From assembly GCA_040954595.2 (NCBI GenBank), contig CM082591.2:8990001-9054000 (forward strand): 64,000 nt of DNA. Direction: 5' to 3'. Under the pieces are notes generated by a model. That model ran no database searches. It saw only the letters and a list, made by a program, of their open reading frames with translations, and was not told where the DNA came from. Below, one piece after another: positions 24,430-34,688 of the stretch (position 1 is the first letter of the stretch; each line of letters opens with the position of its first letter). Made by a program: the position numbers and the translations under genes. This DNA is from Balanoglossus misakiensis. Taxonomy: Eukaryota; Hemichordata.

Positions 24430-26384
24430 ATGGCGGCAGCTAGGAGAAGGTAAGTATCGTCTATATCAACGCATTTTATTGTATTTTTTGCAGCGAGGAT
24501 AAACTTTTGGTGTAGTAGGGTCCTGTAGTATGAATGTAATGGAGAGAAGGCGGTCTGGCATGAAAATAACACATTTGAAAGAAATAGGAAGCATACGTAG
24601 GTCGAATACGATGTAGTGATTTCCCATCTCAAAAATGTTCAATATCTTACTTTTATGTGACTTTTTTCGAGTATCCATTTTCCCTGCAATGAGTGATTGT
24701 GCTCTGTCCTCGACCTTTAATTCCAATGGAGTTTCTCAAGTTTATCCTCAGGATACGACAGTAAATGCATACTATGTGTATAATTTTCTCTTACACTTAC
24801 AGGCGTAGACGTGAAGAAATCACTGAGGCCCTTTTAATATGGGATGAAGAACAGGACGACGTCGAGATGTTGTTGATCGACACGTTTGCGAATGGGCGAG
24901 ATTTGAATAACGCTCCAGTTGATCTTGATTTATTTTCAGATGATCAGTGTTTCGAATTTTTCAGGTAGGCAAGAAAGATGTTGATGTATTATTCAACATT
25001 GTTTACAAAAAAATTCATAGTTATTTCACTAAAAATACCAAAAAAAAAAAGAAATGGAATACTACACTTTTTAAACCTATTTTTCTTTCCAAAATTACAG
25101 ATTTGCAAAGCAGGACCTGATCCGCTTACACGATGCAGTCTCTCTTCCGGAAAAGATAGTTGGTTTTAATGAATCCACAGCAACAAGCATGGAGGCATTA
25201 CTTATTCTACTGCGCCGACTCTCATATCCTAATCGCTGGTGTGATCTAGTACATTTCTTTCAAAGAGACGAGCCAGAATTGAGTATAATTTTCAATACGG
25301 TAAGTAATTTTGTTGTTAATGTATCATTTTTTATATTTTTAATACATGTTATGTGTTCCTGCAAATGTTGTACTAAATAATCAGTACATAGTAATTTCTT
25401 ATCACTAGAATGACATATTTACACTCTATATGTAAAAAGACAATCTAAAGAATGACACTGGATCGAATAACAAATTGCCAGGACGTATGTATGTGTTGTT
25501 TAACACTAAGGTTAAATATGTGACTTCACAGACTTATTTCAAATCTGTTTGGGTGTGTTGTTTTATGCAGATTGCAGAACATATCCATAGAGAGTTTGGT
25601 CACCTCCTTACAAATCTAGACTTGGCGTGGATTGATCCAGTGGCATTTTCTGCTGCAATCATTAACAAGGGAGCCCCACTGGATAATTGTTGGGGATTTA
25701 TTGATGGGACCGCCAGACCTATTTCCAGACCACGTCATGGCCAAAAAGTTGTGTTTTCTGGCCACTGTCTTAAATTTCAGGTAAGGAATATCCTTTTCTC
25801 TATCCAGGGAGTATTTGACTATTTGAACTGAATTCTGACCCAGTCTGTTTTGCATTAGTCAAGGGTTGAATATTGATGGCTTCATTCATAACTGAAAGAT
25901 ATTGTCCTTTATTCCTTTGCAGTCGATTCAAACTCCCTGCGGACTTGTCGCCCATATGTTTGGGCCGATTGAGGGAAGTCGGCACGATGCATACATGCTG
26001 GCAGAGAGTGGAGTGCTACCAGGGTTAGAGCAGATCCAACACAATGGTGTAGTGATGTGTGTATATGGCGATCCTGCATATCCTCTTCGGCCTGAGTTAA
26101 TGGGACCATTTAAGGGGGCAAATTTAAATGAACAACAAAAGAATTTCAATAAAGCAATGTCTGAAGCTCGTACTTGTGTTGAATGGGGGTTTGGGAAAAT
26201 AGTATCTTTGTTTGCGTTTCTTGATTTTAAGAAAAATCAGAAGCTTTATTTACAACCGGTGGGGGTTTATTTTCTTGTTGCAACCATTTTATGTAATTGT
26301 CATACCTGTCTCTTTGGCAGTGAAACAGGCATTCATTTTAACCTGGAACCTCCTACTCTGGAAAATTACCTTGGTAACCATTGA
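24430..26384 (+). CDS. HARBI1-like Harbinger transposase, five exons
   Basis: DDE transposase of the PIF/Harbinger superfamily, which cuts and rejoins element DNA. I infer exons 24430-24449, 24803-24964, 25101-25299, 25571-25780 and 25923-26384. All introns are GT-AG, phases agree, and the product is 350 residues, the usual HARBI1 length. The start MAAARRRRREE is made by joining exons 1 and 2. Catalytic residues are D172 (GFIDGT), D247 (YGDPAYP) and E284 (ARTCVEWGFGK), with the conserved RHD just before the second Asp. No stop interrupts the reading, so the gene may be intact. A polyadenylation signal AATAAA lies at 26422. It converges on the Myb-like partner across the Gypsy insertion. A domesticated host gene is the alternative, but the TIRs and partner argue for a transposon. 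Confidence 0.88.
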
Positions 26385-26715
26385 AGCGTTAAAGTGTTTT
26401 GAAGTTGTGTTAGAGTTGAATAATAAAGATTTACAATTTTAATATCCTTTTTCAACTATGTTGGTTTCTTTGAGTTCTAACTCTCCCTTATAGCACACTC
26501 ATAAACAAAACACGATCTCATTCACTAAAGCACATTGAAGTAAATGAACAGTAAATTTTAATTTTTCATTGGACTTTTTCTAAAATTGTAGAAATTTACA
26601 ACTGTACTGAAAAAAAAATATGGCCATTTTGTCAAAAATAAATATTATCCGGAAATACTATCAGGCAACATTGTTTATATGGTGGGTGATTAGAAAATTA
26701 TTTTGTTAAAATTTT
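26385..26715. other. Transposase 3' flank
   Basis: The 3' untranslated region with AATAAA at 26422-26427, then AT-rich DNA up to the tandem repeat that received the Gypsy element. Confidence 0.5.
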
Positions 26716-26770
26716 AAATAATATACAACAAATTTCTGTTAAAACAACAATATTTTGGTAAAATTTAAAT
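26716..26770. repeat. 50-bp tandem repeat, copy left of Gypsy
   Basis: One unit beginning ATATACAACAAATTTCTG and ending GGTAAAATTTAAAT. It continues on the far side of the Gypsy element, which therefore inserted inside this small satellite. Confidence 0.85.
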
Positions 26771-27432
26771 TGTGACCCCTGGTATAGGCTTGGTAATGGT
26801 GTTGTCGTTAGGGCATTGCGTTGTGTAATTTCAAACCCATTCGCTAAGGGGACACAGCTATACACTGACCCGACACACATTAATGTACGTTCATGACGTT
26901 TATTTCTTTGGTCAGCGGCTCCATCTGTACTTGGCTACTCGCATTGGCCAAGTCAGCAAAGAGAGAGAAAAGAATTACAATACTCACAAAACCAAAGAAA
27001 ATATACAGAGCATACTTAACAGAAAATACTACGGCGCATAAAGTGCTTTCCGAGTCCAATATTCACACATTTGCAGCAAAAATCACTGAACATTCTTTCA
27101 AAATATTACAGATGATGGTTCTTTAAACACTTACACATCATTATATTTCAATTATAGGGGTGGATGGCAATGATTTAATGCTTGCATGGGCGATTTAAAA
27201 GGGAGAGAAAAATATTACCAACCTGCTCGCATTGGCCAAGTCAGCAAAGAGACCGGTTGTGTCTCTTTGCCCCTTGAGGGCGCCGTACACCTGGCCAAAG
27301 TTCGCATGCAAATACGTATAGTATTATGCAAATACTGGACAGCCATTGGGTGAACACCACCGTCAATGAATTATCAGAAACTAAGCATTATCTTTGTATA
27401 TATATTAGAAAATCACAAAAATCCTGGTCACA
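26771..27432 (-). repeat. 3' LTR of Gypsy element
   Basis: 662 bp bounded by TGTGACC and GGTCACA. It differs from the other LTR at about 27097 (T against C) and about 27328 (T against G). A motif of about 28 bp, CTCGCATTGGCCAAGTCAGC plus AAAGAGA, occurs twice inside it (near 26938 and 27226). Its 77-codon open frame is part of the LTR and is not a gene. Confidence 0.95.
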
Positions 27433-27446
27433 TACCCCCCTGGTTT
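27433..27446 (-). other. Polypurine tract of Gypsy element
   Basis: On the minus strand AACCAGGGGGGTA lies immediately upstream of the 3' LTR, the expected place of the plus-strand primer. Confidence 0.7.
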
Positions 27447-27535
27447 GACAAATGACGGCCACGTCATTTACAATCGTTGGTAATTATTGTCTGAAGGAAA
27501 GTTGTTAAACTGGGGGAAAAAATTCAAGTATACTG

Positions 27536-30500
27536 TTAAACTGCTGTGGCAGTTCCACTCAACAATGACATGACAAACCCATATCTCTGTGGCGGTTTCC
27601 GATTTCTCAAGGGATATCTACGAATACGGGGCTCAGCTATTTCTTCAGAACTAATATTTTTTGTATGTGAACTGTCTAAAATGACGGAATCTGAATGTGT
27701 ATCACATTCTGTAGACGGTGACTGTGTTTGCACTGTGGGATCTTTTGTTGTGCATCGTGTATTGGAAGTGTGCATAGTATGGGTGCTATCTGCTGACACG
27801 TCGGGACTCGGTTGCTGGGGTGACAACACAACGTCTGGTGACAACACGGCATCCTCTGCATTTTCTTGGGTTGTGGACGATCGGGGAATCGTAGGCGGTG
27901 AACACGGTGATTCAACCGCTCGATGGGCAGACTTATTTTCGGGTTTTGATGTATGTGACAGGGGTGAACATCTCCTCTGGTCTGCAGCAGGGTATTTCGC
28001 TATAGTCGCATCCCCTGGAACGATGGTGAACTCCACACAGTCTCCATCTTCATAGTCACTCATTTCTGTTTCATCTGTCATACTCGACTTGATAGCTGGA
28101 CTGCTGCTGCTGCTGATAGCTGTCTCAGTAGACTTCTCACCATCGATGGGGAGGAATGAACACAACTTCAACATATTGCGATGCAACACTCGTTGTCTTC
28201 CTCCTGACTCAGGTTTGACAACATAGACTGGCAGATCTGGTCTTTTTTCTGTTACTAGATAAGGGGTCTTTTCCCATCGGTCTCCGATCTTGTGTTTTCC
28301 AACTTCCTTTAGTTTCACCAGCACCCGGTCACCTGCGGATAGTGTCTCAGCAGTAGCCTTCCTGTCATACTGGTCCTTCTGTTTCTGTCTAGCTTTAGTT
28401 GCCTGGTTACTTGCTTGATGATACGCGTCCTGGAGTCTTTCACGAAGCGCATGGGTGTATTCACCATAATCCAAGTTCTCCTTTGGCTCAGATGACGTAC
28501 CAAAGATGACATCGATCGGCAGTCGAGGATTTCGTCCGAACATTAAATAGAACGGTGCATATCCTGTAGACTCATGCCGTGTACAATTATATGCGTGAGT
28601 TAGGGCGTCAAGATGCTCCTTCCAATCACGTTTCTGTGACGGGTCTAACGTTCCCAACATATTCATCAGTGTTCTGTTAAATCTTTCAGACATACCGTTG
28701 CCTTCCGGATGATAGGGTGTCGTATGTGATTTGACAGTGTTTGTGATCTGACACAGTTCCTTTATCAGCGCACTCTCAAAATTTCTTCCTTGGTCGGAAT
28801 GTAACCGGAGAGGGAAACCATACTGGCACATGAAGTTTTTCCACAGAACTTTGGCCACCGTTTCTGCTTTTTGGTTTTTCGTAGGATATGCTTGGGCGTA
28901 TCTTGAAAAATGGTCAGTCACAATGAGCACATTTTCAAATCCTCCTTTTGAAGGTTCCAAGGTCAAAAAGTCTATGCATACTAATTCGAGGGGTTCAGAT
29001 GTAGTCACACTCACCAAAGGTGCCCGCACAGTCTTGACATCAGACTTCCTGAGGTTGCATCTTTCACATTGGTCACACCAGACTTTCACTTGTGTATACA
29101 TCTTAGGCCAATAAAACCGTGTGCGAATCAAATCCAGAGTCTTGTCGCATCCCAAATGTCCCATCTCAATGTGAAGTTTGTGGAAAACATCCTTCCGGTA
29201 CTGGAGTGGCAAAACGAGTTGCAATGTTTCGGTTCCGCTGGGGGGACAAATTTTCCTATAGAGAACTCCATCTTGAAGGGCCAACCTGTCCCACTGACGT
29301 AGTAATAGTCTGGCTTCAGGAGACATGTCGTTCAGTTGTCTTCTACCTGGTTTCCTGGATGAACTTTTGGCTCGAATCACATCACTGAGTGAGGAATCCT
29401 CTGGTTGATGGAATCTCAGTTCCTTTACAGTCAAACTTGGTATGGTATCTGCATATGATGAAATATCCCGGGTACTGTTGCCAACTGCATCTTGGACACA
29501 CTTTGATACATGACATACTGCTTTCAAAGTTTCTGCAACTTCTTGTTGTGGTATGCGTGATAATGCATCTGCGTTTGCATTACTCTTGCCAGGACGATAC
29601 CGTATGTCGAAATCAAACATAGCAAGTTGCGCTACCCAACGCTGACCAGTTGCATCTAATTTTGCAGTAGACATTGCATATACTAGGGGGTTGTTATCGG
29701 TAAGCACGGTGAACTGATTTCCGTATAGGTATTCCCTCAGCTTATCTGTCACTGCCCACTTCAGACAAAGGAATTCTTGTTTGTGTGCTGGGTATCTGGT
29801 CTCTGGCGGTCGTAACCCACGGCTACAGTAGGCAATAACCCTGTCTTTATCGTCTTGTCGCTGGGCCAGAACTGCTCCCAATCCCTCAGATGATGCATCA
29901 ATCTGCAACGTGAATGGTTTGGAAAAATCGGGGTAAGCCAAGATTGGTGCGGACAGCATTTTCGATTTCAGACAGTTGAAGGCATCTACACATGCTTCTG
30001 TCCAAATGAATGGTGGAACATCTTTCTTTTGTCCCTTTCCTTTCTGGCGTCTACGTGGGTCTCCAGACGTGAGTTTAAACAACGTTGCTGCAATTGTACT
30101 GTAATCCTTGATAAACCGTCTATAGTAGCCTGTAAATCCAAGGTACTTTAGTAGATCCCTTCTATTACTGGGTTTCGGCCATTGCTCCACCACTTTCGTC
30201 TTTTCGGGGTCTGTACAGATACCATTAGCGGACACAACATGACCAAGGTAGTGCACTTCCTCCTTCAACAGATGACACTTCTGTGGCTTTAACTTGAGAC
30301 CATGTTCGCGTAATCGGTCAAACACAAGCTGCATTCTGTCCAGGTGCTCCTCAAATGTACGCGAAAAAATGATGATGTCATCTAAATATATTAGTATGGT
30401 GGAGAAATGCTGATCACCAAGGCATGCCATCATCAGCCTCTGGAATGTAGCTGGAGCGTTCTGTAATCCGAACGGCATCCTATTTGCCTCGTACAATCCC

Positions 30501-32119
30501 ATAGGAGTGGTGAATGCTGTCTTGGGTTTATCTGTTTCGTGTACTTCAACCTGCCAATAGCCAGCAGTGAGATCCAACGTTGAAAAATACTTGGCCCCAC
30601 CTAATGCTTCTAGGGCATCATCTATACGGGGTAAGGGGTAGGCATCCCTGATAGACCTCATGTTCAATTGTCTGTAGTCAATACAAATTCTCGCAGAGCC
30701 GTCCTTCTTTCTCACCACCACAATTGGACTTGAATATGGACTTTTGCTTGGTCTGATAACGCCTGCAGCAGCCATGTCTTCAATATGCTTCTTAACCTCT
30801 GAGTATTGTGCGAGAGGGATTCTGCGTGGAGGTATACGGAAAGGCTGACTGTCAATCATTGGGATTTCATGTTTAATAGTAGTTGTATGTCCATAGTCTA
30901 GTGAATGCTTTGAAAATACATCAGCGTTCTTTTGAAGTAGTGCGTTCAACTGCTGTAGTTGTTCATCATTCTCCACTGCAGAACAAGTCACATCTGGAAG
31001 AGAGTAACCACCATACTTCTCACTCATATTGGTATTGTGGCACTGTGTCGTGGGCCGAAATGTACATGGCACATGTTCCCGTCTGCGTATCTCTCTTGTC
31101 CTATTCCTCTTTCTTCCTCTTTCAGGTACTGCAGGAAATCGTGTATTACTATTCTTTTCTTCCAGTTGGCTATCAAATCCAAGAGCCTCTTCATTAATCA
31201 CAGCATGCAGTTCAGCAAGATAGGTTTTTGGCCAAATCGTTACTGGTCTAGACGAGTAGTTGTACACTCTCACTGGAGTACGGCCATCTTCCACGTCATT
31301 CAAAACTTTACCAACGGCAATTCCATTTGGCAACTGTTTAGACTGTGGGCTTTCAATGAGCGCTGTATATGGAACTCCAGCTCGAATTCTGGGTGCACGA
31401 CATGGGACGTGAGCTTCCTCTCCTGGCTGTATGACCATAGGTCGGCGACCACAATATTTGGCTTGACCAATTCTACCCGACTTTCCACCTGGTTCAGATT
31501 TTCCAAGTTCCCTATAAGCTGCATACCACGCATGAGAGGATTCTTTTACCCTGCTGTGAAAACAATGACCGTGGAGGGCTCTCAGATCATTCTGGCTTGT
31601 GCGAATAACGTTTGTTCCAACTAGCAATGGCACATTTTGACGATACTCTGTTGTGGGAACGACAAATGCTGGTACTTGTGTATATGTTCTCCCGAGGAAA
31701 GTCAAATCAATGTGGATGACACCACGATGAGGAACATCATTTCCGGTAGCCCCTTCTATTGACACATCAGTAGATTCGGGTATCTGGCCGGCAAGGTGAG
31801 CATGCGTAGTGTAGAATGACTCTGTTACTGTAGTCACTTGTGATCCAGTGTCTATCAGAGCTGTACAGGTAACGCCATTCACCTCGACTTCTGTTTCGTT
31901 CAGTGGTCCTACAAACTGGTTTACCACGACTCTCGGCTGGCCAGAAGATGAATCAGTCTTTTCTGTGTGTGTGGGACTGGAATGATTCCCGCCTGTGAAA
32001 TGTCCCTCTTCCACAGGCTTTAGTCTTTTAACGGCTTGTCTCCCTGGATAGATGGTCTCAAAAGTGGTTTGGACCGGCAGCCTCTTGCTAGATGTCCAGG
32101 CTGTCCGCAGCGGTGACAT
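27536..32119 (-). CDS. pol: Gypsy Pol polyprotein
   Basis: An uninterrupted frame of 1527 codons. In order: aspartic protease with DTG at residues 90-92; reverse transcriptase with GYWQVEV and the catalytic YLDD at 578-581; RNase H beginning at LQIDASSEG (D741); integrase with an HHCC zinc module (H983, H988, C1015, C1018) and the catalytic triad D1050, D1109, E1145 with 35 residues between the last two; then a GPY/F-like tail and a Ser/Thr-rich C-terminus ending in a basic RRYPLRNRKPPQRYG. It overlaps the end of gag by 100 nt in another frame, so it is probably made by ribosomal frameshifting as Gag-Pol. All catalytic motifs seen are intact. Confidence 0.96.
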   Translation of the reverse strand: MSPLRTAWTSSKRLPVQTTFETIYPGRQAVKRLKPVEEGHFTGGNHSSPTHTEKTDSSSGQPRVVVNQFVGPLNETEVEVNGVTCTALIDTGSQVTTVTESFYTTHAHLAGQIPESTDVSIEGATGNDVPHRGVIHIDLTFLGRTYTQVPAFVVPTTEYRQNVPLLVGTNVIRTSQNDLRALHGHCFHSRVKESSHAWYAAYRELGKSEPGGKSGRIGQAKYCGRRPMVIQPGEEAHVPCRAPRIRAGVPYTALIESPQSKQLPNGIAVGKVLNDVEDGRTPVRVYNYSSRPVTIWPKTYLAELHAVINEEALGFDSQLEEKNSNTRFPAVPERGRKRNRTREIRRREHVPCTFRPTTQCHNTNMSEKYGGYSLPDVTCSAVENDEQLQQLNALLQKNADVFSKHSLDYGHTTTIKHEIPMIDSQPFRIPPRRIPLAQYSEVKKHIEDMAAAGVIRPSKSPYSSPIVVVRKKDGSARICIDYRQLNMRSIRDAYPLPRIDDALEALGGAKYFSTLDLTAGYWQVEVHETDKPKTAFTTPMGLYEANRMPFGLQNAPATFQRLMMACLGDQHFSTILIYLDDIIIFSRTFEEHLDRMQLVFDRLREHGLKLKPQKCHLLKEEVHYLGHVVSANGICTDPEKTKVVEQWPKPSNRRDLLKYLGFTGYYRRFIKDYSTIAATLFKLTSGDPRRRQKGKGQKKDVPPFIWTEACVDAFNCLKSKMLSAPILAYPDFSKPFTLQIDASSEGLGAVLAQRQDDKDRVIAYCSRGLRPPETRYPAHKQEFLCLKWAVTDKLREYLYGNQFTVLTDNNPLVYAMSTAKLDATGQRWVAQLAMFDFDIRYRPGKSNANADALSRIPQQEVAETLKAVCHVSKCVQDAVGNSTRDISSYADTIPSLTVKELRFHQPEDSSLSDVIRAKSSSRKPGRRQLNDMSPEARLLLRQWDRLALQDGVLYRKICPPSGTETLQLVLPLQYRKDVFHKLHIEMGHLGCDKTLDLIRTRFYWPKMYTQVKVWCDQCERCNLRKSDVKTVRAPLVSVTTSEPLELVCIDFLTLEPSKGGFENVLIVTDHFSRYAQAYPTKNQKAETVAKVLWKNFMCQYGFPLRLHSDQGRNFESALIKELCQITNTVKSHTTPYHPEGNGMSERFNRTLMNMLGTLDPSQKRDWKEHLDALTHAYNCTRHESTGYAPFYLMFGRNPRLPIDVIFGTSSEPKENLDYGEYTHALRERLQDAYHQASNQATKARQKQKDQYDRKATAETLSAGDRVLVKLKEVGKHKIGDRWEKTPYLVTEKRPDLPVYVVKPESGGRQRVLHRNMLKLCSFLPIDGEKSTETAISSSSSPAIKSSMTDETEMSDYEDGDCVEFTIVPGDATIAKYPAADQRRCSPLSHTSKPENKSAHRAVESPCSPPTIPRSSTTQENAEDAVLSPDVVLSPQQPSPDVSADSTHTMHTSNTRCTTKDPTVQTQSPSTECDTHSDSVILDSSHTKNISSEEIAEPRIRRYPLRNRKPPQRYGFVMSLLSGTATAV

Positions 32120-33024
32120 GCATAGTTTCTACCAACTGTCTGTGGGGAAAATCTACTTTCCAGTTCTGCGATTCTTTTGTTTTGTTCCTCTTGCTTAGCA
32201 ACCATTGTTTGCAGCAGCTTGGTCACCTCCGCCAACTGTTGTCGATCATGCGACTCCCTTTCATCGGCCTTTGGTTTTCTGTTCTCAGTTGTCACATGTG
32301 GCTGTGCCTGGGTTTTCTTGTGTCTCCCACTGGTTCTCCCTTCTCTGGAAATATACCGGAGCTCATCTCGTAGCTGCCTGAATGACATCTCCCTTACTCT
32401 CATTGGTGCTAACCGTTGAAATATTTCTTGGTCCCGTAGTCCCTTCATGAACTGTTGGGTGAGTTTATAGTCTCTGTCTGGAAACGGCCTACCATGGTTG
32501 AGCTTGCCTTCCACGTTGCGAAGTTTATCTTCCAGTGCAATCGCAAAAGAGCATGGAGACTCGCCGGGATGCTGTGTTCTTTCGTAGAAATTTCCCATTG
32601 GATCACCTGACCACAAGCCATCCCCATATTCTGCACGCAGTTCATCGATCGCTCGCTGTAGGGTCTGTTCACCAGCTGGTAGGTTGAGGACTAATTTTCT
32701 GGCTTCACCGCTGAGATGACGAATGACCGTCGAAAATTTCAGCGTCTCCGGCATGGATCCGGCTTCAAAAAGGTACTGAATATCTCTAATCAAGTCTTCC
32801 ACCAAGACTTTACCATCGGGCGCACCGCTGAATATTGGAACACCACGTACTTGATGTGAGGATGTGATTCGGTAGTCTGGATATGCCTGTGTACTTTGTG
32901 GTTGTTGGTGGGATGTAGGCATAAAATGTGCACGTCGGTGCATAGGGTGTTGTAATTGTGGATGAGCAGTATCAAATCTCCTTTGGTCCACATATGTATT
33001 ACCATACCCAGCTAGATAGTGTCA
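32020..33024 (-). CDS. gag: Gypsy Gag, capsid and nucleocapsid part
   Basis: Structural protein of the virus-like particle. The frame contains a retrotransposon-gag capsid region (YGDGLWSGDPMGNFYERTQH, SPCSFAIALEDKLRN) and one zinc knuckle CHRCGQPGHLARGC of CX2CX4HX4C form near the end. The first plausible codon in this frame is GTG at 32991; no ATG precedes it before the stop at 33022-33024. The natural N-terminus is therefore probably in the frame at 33305-33012, from which this frame differs by one base. It overlaps pol at its 3' end. Confidence 0.88.
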
Positions 33025-33305
33025 TTCTGTATTTGTTGTTCATTGGGATTCAAATTTCGACCAGGCGTGTTATTAGTTACAGGTCTGTATTGTGTTGATG
33101 CTGCACTAGGCAACCCAATATTTTCAGCTGGGGTTAAGGGTGGTTGGGGTAACCAAGGGTCATGATAAGGCATACTGGGAACATTTTGCCCATATGATGG
33201 CAGTGGATACTGTAAATTACTTGGTTGACTCATACTAATATCAGGTCCCACTAAATCAAATGTTATCAAATCATCACCCGGCGTATTCTGCATTTTGACA
33301 AACAA
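33012..33305 (-). CDS. Probable Gag N-terminus in a shifted frame
   Basis: 97 codons, Pro- and Asn-rich, beginning MFVKMQNTPGDD and ending QQIQNDTI. It stops 21 nt before the first start-like codon of the gag frame. Between 33024 and 33012 both frames are open, so one indel or a programmed shift would fuse them. I infer it is the Gag N-terminus; a short leader peptide is the alternative. Confidence 0.55.
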   Translation of the reverse strand: MFVKMQNTPGDDLITFDLVGPDISMSQPSNLQYPLPSYGQNVPSMPYHDPWLPQPPLTPAENIGLPSAASTQYRPVTNNTPGRNLNPNEQQIQNDTI

Positions 33306-33896
33306 TAATCAAGGAACACCAGTAATTTTGCTCAGTGAAATCCAACTATAAGGAAAAAATATAGGTCTAAATATCCTATACGAAAAAAATCAAATACACT
33401 GTAAGAACCCGTTCAAAAAAATATAATCATACGCGAGAAACTGTAATAGCCAGTACAACCTTAATACAACAGACTGCACCTCTTCATTGCATGGTGCCAA
33501 AGTGTACTTAGCTATTTTCAAATGTACGCGTATTTATACTTATACAAAAATGAAGGAAAATATAAACCACTTCTGGTAAACAACAAAAATATAGTAATCA
33601 CTTAAATCGTACTCAGTTTGTATCAAAATAAAAATACGACGCTGTATTTTTAAGTATCACAATTCTCAATTCACTCCATTGCAAATCACTACGGTTGGAA
33701 AACGTTCAACATGAAGAGTTCAAATGTAGGAACCTAGGAACATTCTTACATAAGTAGTGACATCTCGGTTTCCTCCACCATAGTTTCAGTCTTCATGTAG
33801 AATAAAATGGACTGCTGGTAGGTCTTCATCCAACCACAGGCAAATGATTCCACTAACCGAAGACAACAAAAGGAGAATCCTGGTCTCGGCACCAAA
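33306..33896 (-). promoter_or_regulatory. Gypsy 5' leader with primer-binding site
   Basis: Untranslated leader between the 5' LTR and gag. On the minus strand TGGTGCCGAGACCAGGATTC starts 3 nt inside the LTR border (33893 downward), matching the form of a tRNA-primed site (complement of a CCA end). I could not assign the tRNA with confidence. Confidence 0.65.
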
Positions 33897-34558
33897 TGTG
33901 ACCCCTGGTATAGGCTTGGTAATGGTGTTGTCGTTAGGGCATTGCGTTGTGTAATTTCAAACCCATTCGCTAAGGGGACACAGCTATACACTGACCCGAC
34001 ACACATTAATGTACGTTCATGACGTTTATTTCTTTGGTCAGCGGCTCCATCTGTACTTGGCTACTCGCATTGGCCAAGTCAGCAAAGAGAGAGAAAAGAA
34101 TTACAATACTCACAAAACCAAAGAAAATATACAGAGCATACTTAACAGAAAATACTACGGCGCATAAAGTGCTTTCCGAGTCCAATATTCACACATTTGC
34201 AGCAAAAATCACTGAACATTCTCTCAAAATATTACAGATGATGGTTCTTTAAACACTTACACATCATTATATTTCAATTATAGGGGTGGATGGCAATGAT
34301 TTAATGCTTGCATGGGCGATTTAAAAGGGAGAGAAAAATATTACCAACCTGCTCGCATTGGCCAAGTCAGCAAAGAGACCGGTTGTGTCTCTTTGCCCCT
34401 TGAGGGCGCCGTACACCTGGCCAAAGTTCGCATGCAAATACGTAGAGTATTATGCAAATACTGGACAGCCATTGGGTGAACACCACCGTCAATGAATTAT
34501 CAGAAACTAAGCATTATCTTTGTATATATATTAGAAAATCACAAAAATCCTGGTCACA
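33897..34558 (-). repeat. 5' LTR of Gypsy element
   Basis: 662 bp, TGTGACC to GGTCACA, the promoter-side LTR for the minus-strand element. It is identical to the 3' LTR except at two bases. Confidence 0.95.
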
Positions 34559-34644
34559 AAATATACGACAAATTTCTGTTAAAACAACAATATTTTGGTA
34601 AAATTTAAATATACAACAAATTTCTGTTAAAACAACAATATTAA
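34559..34644. repeat. 50-bp tandem repeat, copies right of Gypsy
   Basis: One full unit (34561-34610) and a partial third unit (34611-34644). Together with 26716-26770 this reconstructs a small tandem array as the pre-insertion target. Confidence 0.85.
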
Positions 34645-34688
34645 ACTGTGAACAAAATTATAAACTGTTTCGAATTAAATACATGTCT

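Larger units (their letters stand above)
26771..34558 (-). mobile_element. Complete Gypsy/Ty3 LTR retrotransposon
   Basis: A 7788-bp element on the minus strand with two 662-bp LTRs that differ at two positions by my reading, flanked by the 4-bp duplication AAAT (26767-26770 and 34559-34562). Internal order is primer site, leader with short gag-side frame, gag, then pol with protease, RT, RNase H and integrase, the normal Gypsy order. There is no recognisable env. The near-identical LTRs and the long open pol mean a very young insertion. It sits between the two Harbinger genes. Confidence 0.95.

Noticed and set aside
26893-27126. 77-codon frame repeated at 34019-34252
   Set aside because: Lies inside the two LTRs, where duplication is expected; no recognisable protein.
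27546-28055. 169-codon + frame and other + frames opposite the Gypsy pol
   Set aside because: Antisense shadows of the 1527-codon pol frame.
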